Part shown: piece by piece, positions 59,476 to 64,000 of the stretch
Position numbering within the stretch: the first letter of the stretch is position 1
How the letters are laid out: each line of letters begins with the position of its first letter
From: Cephalotus follicularis
Lineage: Eukaryota; Streptophyta; Magnoliopsida; Oxalidales; Cephalotaceae
Reading direction: 5' to 3'
Assembly (NCBI GenBank): GCA_001972305.1
Contig: BDDD01001578.1
Location: forward strand, 359,991 to 423,990
Length of the DNA: 64,000 nt
Notes under the pieces: generated by a model
What the model saw: only the letters and a program-made list of their open reading frames with translations
What the model was told of the DNA's origin: nothing
Database searches by the model: none
Program-made: the position numbers and the translations under genes

Positions 59476-60029
59476 TGTAACACCCGAAATTTTCATTAAT
59501 GTATTATTGTATTTCTCATTGTAATTAAAATGATGCATTAATGAGAATTTCAAATTTGGTTTGGGAAATGTTAAAGGATGTGATGTTGAGTTGAAAATGT
59601 AAAAGAAAGAGGCGCTTGCACGTCGACGTCAAGAAATAGTGTCTTGCCAAGGAATAGGAGGCGCACTTGAGGCTTTTGGACTTGAGGCGTCGACGTCGTT
59701 CGATGGAGGACAAAGGGGTGGACGTTAACGTTGTTCAGGGGAACTTGTTATCTCCAAGAAAGAAGGTCAACGCATTGACGTGCATCGTATACGTTCACGC
59801 CTAAACTGTCGATAGAATAAGACAAAACACTGACAGGAGATGTGTGAAAGACACTTTATCTCTTCCCCAAGCGTTGAATGGTAGAGGGGAAAGAGACAAA
59901 GAGGTGCCCGGCGCCATGAATGCGGGTGAGAGGGGAGAGAGAGAGACTCCTCCATAAAACACTCTCTTCTTCTCCTCATTTGAGCAGCACCCGATACAGA
60001 AAAAGAAAAAGAGAAAGGGAGAGAACCAC
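59476..60029 (+). mobile_element. Gypsy LTR fragment 'H'
   Basis: Starts TGTAACACCCGAAATTTTC and follows LTRs A and G through the GTCGAC words (59620-59780), the GAATAAGAC position and the purine-rich leader. It stops at 60029, where LTR L begins. Confidence 0.8.
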
Positions 60030-61317
60030 TGTCACTGCCCGAACCGCCAGTGTAAACCCCCATGACTCGACGAGTGAGATATATTTCGTTCAATCCATTC
60101 ATATCATATATAAAACATACTCCAGAAGTGCTCTGTCTCTCTCTCTCTTTATATATATATATATAGCCTTAAATCATGTCTTATTACATCAGCGGAATAA
60201 TCAAATCAAATAAAAACTAACTCTTAAAATCTCTCGAAATTTCAGCATGAAGTATTCATTTATCGGACTAAACCCCCTGTAAAGAAAAACTCAATTTATA
60301 TCCACACTCTCGAAGGATGAATCAACACTTTATATATTTATATATATATGGACTCAGCCCTCAACAACCACAACTCATCTCATCAATAATCACAATAGCA
60401 GGACCCATCCATATCCAATACATCAACACATATATATAAGCACTGCCACAAGCCGGCAGGTCAAATATAGAAATAATACATGTCTCTATTTCATCTTTAG
60501 ATTCATCTCTTATACAATAACCGTAAATACATCCATATTCAATATATGTCCCTTTACAATATCACCTTTATAAAAAGTAGGTCGGAGAAGATGTAGATCC
60601 TTACCCTGCGATTTAGCCTGACTGATCACTGCTGCGCGTCACCTAGACCTGAACCTGACCCACTACATTACAATGCAATGGGTCAGCAACCCAAAGGTTG
60701 TGTAGGATATACATATGCAAGGAACATCTAAAAGTTCAGCAGATATGTGTAAAATATGAGATGTATGCATGACATCGATACAAACCATGCTATGAAAACT
60801 AGCATTTAGAAACATGCCATTTCCATAGTAGTCACTATTCAATAACCATATCCACGATTCCAACGCAATACCACTATCATTCAGTGTCCATATCATTCCA
60901 AAATCCCTTCCAAAGAATATACAAGTTATTCTCGCCCTTCCTTGCCCAGTTAACAGACTAGGCGCTCTTGGCGTCCTAGGCAGAGGTCCTCATTCTACTG
61001 ACAGACTATAGCAGCATTCATAAGTAGAATAGGGAAGAGAAGAGGGACCTTCTCTTACCCTGGTCTCTCTAGCTACAGCCACCATCAATATCCATACACC
61101 ATCACAATCCGGACCATTACGATCCATAACGATACGACCCGTAACCATATCCTATCTGTTCCATAACCATTTCGTAACCGTTCTATGACCATTCCATAAC
61201 CATTCGATCCATAACAATACGATCCTTAACCGTACTATCAGTAGTCATACCATCCATAACCGTATCGTCTGTATAACAAAAGGCTATACTATATGCCATG
61301 CGATGCAACAGTATAAC
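60030..61317 (-). mobile_element. LTR-like fragment 'L'
   Basis: Starts with TGTCACTGCCCGAACCGCC, which reversed is a gypsy-type LTR end (...GGGCAGTGACA). The preceding ACCAC is a possible target duplication, but I find no second copy. No coding frames. It either ends at 61317 or continues beyond M; the boundary is not resolved. Confidence 0.5.
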
Positions 61318-62467
61318 TGTCACACCCCGTTTCCATAAAATGTAGACAACATATAAAGTGGTACGGCCATCAACATAAAAGTCCGGCTTATGCAAAATTT
61401 CCATAAATTTAAAACTTTTCAAATCCATTAACAACTTGCGGAAGCATCAAATATAAGCCGAAAACATCACGCATCCCATACTACGTGATGCCCGATAAAT
61501 CAAACGTAACTGTTGATCGCCCAAAACGGGGCGTGAGATAAAGATACAATACAAGATAACAAATATCCAATGTTACAAAAACCAAATAACATGATAAATG
61601 TTCAACAACCCAAAATAAGAGAAAATAACAAGTCTTCTCTTTAAATCTCCGTGCATGCTCCATGTCAAGACCACTCCATCAATCTGATTCTGCGAAAGCA
61701 AGGAGGCTGCATCCCAAAGCGAAAGACATCGATGCCCATGGGCAAAGGGATCGACGTCTTTGCTGGAAATGGCCGATTTTTCTGTAGAAAACCAGCAATT
61801 TTCAAGCCAAAACCCAATCAAATCCATTCTTTAAGAAACCAAGGGTTAAAAATCAGTCTTTAAGGTTAGTAAAACTAGTTATAACCTTCAACTTAACACT
61901 TTAATCATCCTAGATCCATTGGGTCAAGAAAATCAATAAAAACCCTAGTTTTTACAATGCACTTCAATTCAATCATTCAATCACTCAATCAATCATTCAA
62001 TTCAGTCCATCAATCAATAAAGCGATAGAAAATTTAGTAAAGAAGTCCTACCTTTCACTGAAGCTTCAAAAGTTGAGCTAACGATCGATCAATCGGCTGA
62101 AATCGCCCAATAATCCGCTGCTTTCTTGTTCAATCGGTAAGCCACTACTTGTAATCACTGCCCTTGTCGATGGAGATGCAATTCCAGCTACAAGAGAGGA
62201 AGATGGAGGCTCCAGATAGAGAGAGAGAGGGAGAAGGATAAAGAGAGGGAGAGAAGAGTGAAGAATGAAGAGATATGAGTGAGAAATTGACTTATATAGT
62301 CCATTCGACCAACTCTCCGAAACTCAGCCCAGAATCCCGACTATACATGCATATGATCAATACAATATCAATAGGTATAAGAATACCTCAATTCAAAACA
62401 ATTCAGTATGGTTCAATACGGTACGATGTATGCATGAATAGTACAAAAGAGAATTCGGGTCGTCACA
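61318..62467 (-). mobile_element. Short gypsy LTR 'M'
   Basis: About 1150 bp from TGTCACACCCCGTTTCC to TTCGGGTCGTCACA. The first 200 bp resemble the C LTR end, with the shared text CATCCCATACTACGTGAT. A minus-strand GGTAGG leader sequence lies near 62050, and GACATCGATG / ATCGACGTC words are at 61726-61758. Flanks ATAAC and ATTGT do not match, so it may be a chimera of two LTRs. Confidence 0.55.
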
Positions 62468-63439
62468 ATTGTTAACACTTAATTTTGAAAGAAATTAAAA
62501 TACCCTTACTTAAATATAAAATTAATCATAACTATGTAAATTAAATCTCCAAAAAAATTCACACTTTAAGAAGAATTGATTTGTTATGAAAACTATTTTA
62601 AATAACTTCATGATTGTTAAAAGTTCATATATTTTTAAAAAAATGAGTTTTTTATTATTTCTTAATCCATAGTTTTTTTTAACTGATTTTCTAATTCATA
62701 ACATTTTTTATCACATCAATGCCATGTCACTATTTCATTTAAACCACAACTTAAAAAAAAATTAAAAACAAAAAATACATTTTTTCCAACTAAATCTCAA
62801 CTATTCCCACTATTTCTCAATCACATCTCCTGATCTTCATTCTCCTTTTGTAATCTGTGAGTATTCCACTAAAATTAACTTCACTATGATTTTTCAAAAT
62901 AAGTTCCTTCATCTAAATTATTTCTTTTTTTTAATCTTTGTCTATTTTACCATCTTATAATACAAAAGTTAACTTTTGAAACAAACAATATTAATAAATT
63001 AATAGACTCAATGTGTCGATTCTCTGAAAAACAAAAACAACACGTGCATCAAACAACTAACACGAATAACTAAAATTCATACACTCAAAAGATTTTGGCA
63101 TCTCATAAAAAATTGAAAACCAACAATTAAAATTCAAAATTGACTTTTGTAGCGTCATCCATTCACCTACTCCATCATCATTTATGGTTATTTAATAAAA
63201 GACAGATTTCATACCAACAAAATAATTAATTGTATATAGAAGTCTAATTAATAACTATTGAACTAATAACAAACAAGTAAAACGAAAATAAGCATTTTGT
63301 TTTATTTTAGTTCCAAATCATAATAGAACATAGCAAAACACAATGAAAAACTGAATACAATAGACGAAAGCTAACATCAAAGTATAAAAAAAAAATATCA
63401 AACATATACCACAAACTACCATGAAATCCCCTTAATAAA
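62468..63439. other. AT-rich stretch without a gene
   Basis: Strongly AT-rich with many short A and T runs. No frame is convincing: the 71-codon minus frame at 63307-63522 only overlaps the transposase remnant. It may be the non-coding 3' flank of the MULE or plain intergenic DNA. Confidence 0.5.
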
Positions 63440-63925
63440 CTAATGTCCAATGTTAGATGGAACTTTTGGGGGTCTAGCAGGGCATTTACGTCGATCATGA
63501 CCTTTCTCTCTACATATTCCACAACGCACTACAGTACTCCCTTCTTTGACGTCCATTTCATTCCGAAGTCGTATAGATTGCAGACGGCCCTTCTTTGATC
63601 GTTTGATACTGTAATTTGGAATCATTTTGAAATTAGCTTCTGGCCAATAAACTTTGAAGGGGGTGAAACTGGGGAGCCCAAGTCATTGAATACTCTTCAA
63701 TTGAATAAAATTTCTCTACATATTGCCAACTATTCAGTAACAGCTCCCTACACACACTCAAAACATGAGAACATGGATATTTATTAATTTGTCATTTCCC
63801 ACAACTGTATGTAACTTTCTCTAAATTCACTATCTGCATATTTTTTTCCCATTTGTGTTACTACTTCAAACAATCATGTATCACGATTAAACAATTTAAG
63901 TGTGTGTGCATTTACCTTAACCATC
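63440..63925 (-). pseudogene. MuDR-like (MULE) transposase C-terminus, broken
   Basis: This is the end of a Mutator-type transposase, a cut-and-paste DNA-transposon enzyme. The last frame (ATG 63625 to TAG 63440-63442) has IKRSKKGRLQSIRLRNEMD followed by the CCHC zinc knuckle CGICREKGHDRRKC (63482-63523). That pairing is typical of plant MULE transposases. Upstream, in another frame, YPCSHVLSVCRELL at about 63750-63778 is the CxH half of a SWIM zinc finger; just before it SCGK has a TGA where Trp is expected. A one-base frameshift near 63645-63655 separates SWIM from the tail. The catalytic core is absent: the sequence is cut by an LTR at 63967. I see no terminal inverted repeat. Confidence 0.85.
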
Positions 63926-63966
63926 AAGGTTGTCTGTCTCCCTTATAACAACATGAGGAGTGAATA

Positions 63967-64000
63967 TGTAACACCCCCGAACGGCGGGAGTCGTTACGGT
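63967..64000 (-). mobile_element. Start of another B-family gypsy LTR
   Basis: TGTAACACCCCCGAACGGC matches the B LTR edge (TGTAACACCCCCGATGG) with few changes. It interrupts the MULE remnant and continues past the window. Confidence 0.75.

Noticed and set aside
63307-63522. 71-codon minus-strand frame
   Set aside because: It overlaps the MULE tail in a different frame and shows no domain.

Overview
The window is a block of nested, mostly decayed plant retrotransposons. I see no intact host gene, no rRNA or tRNA gene and no CRISPR array. The evidence for a flowering plant is the mix of long-LTR (2.5-3.3 kb) Ty3/gypsy chromovirus elements of Tekay/Del type, Copia elements of Angela/Tork type, primer-binding sites matching plant initiator-Met tRNA (TGGTATCAGAGC), and a MuDR-like (MULE) transposase remnant. 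I cannot name the species. The setting is probably gene-poor, pericentromere-like chromatin (inference).

Layout. 1-2956: minus-strand gypsy LTR 'K', cut by the window edge and inserted in the left LTR of Copia-I. 2957-12468: minus-strand Copia-I (left LTR truncated, internal region decayed, right LTR complete). 12469-12984: gypsy LTR fragment 'J'. 12985-14394: non-coding repeat debris. 14395-29271: plus-strand gypsy 'A' (5' LTR, broken gag, no pol, start of 3' LTR). Its gag is split by minus-strand gypsy 'B' (18935-28240), which has 2598-bp LTRs, a perfect AGCAT target duplication and a 946-codon open pol frame. 29272-36274: minus-strand gypsy 'C' (LTR plus broken gag-pol), inserted in A's 3' LTR. 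36275-38986: plus-strand gypsy LTR 'F' with a PBS and an inverted-repeat junction. 38987-47261: gypsy 'G' (5' LTR fragment split by solo LTR 'N', then broken gag-pol). 47262-48779 and 59039-59475: G's 3' LTR, split by plus-strand Copia-II (48780-59033, target duplication ACACG). 59476-62467: fragments of three further LTRs (H, L, M). 62468-63966: AT-rich DNA with a MULE transposase pseudogene. 63967-64000: the first bases of another B-type LTR.

Only B has a long open reading frame. It lost the first part of reverse transcriptase, including the first catalytic aspartate, by an in-frame deletion, so no element here looks autonomous. The least expected signal is in the LTRs. Several unrelated-looking LTRs carry arrays of short stem-loops whose stems change in a compensatory way while the loop stays constant. 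They also carry clusters of palindromes centred on GTCGAC (decaying to GTTGAC/GTCAAC) and a hairpin TTAGCC...GGCTAA close to the LTR 3' end. These recur across families and are the main candidates for undescribed structure.
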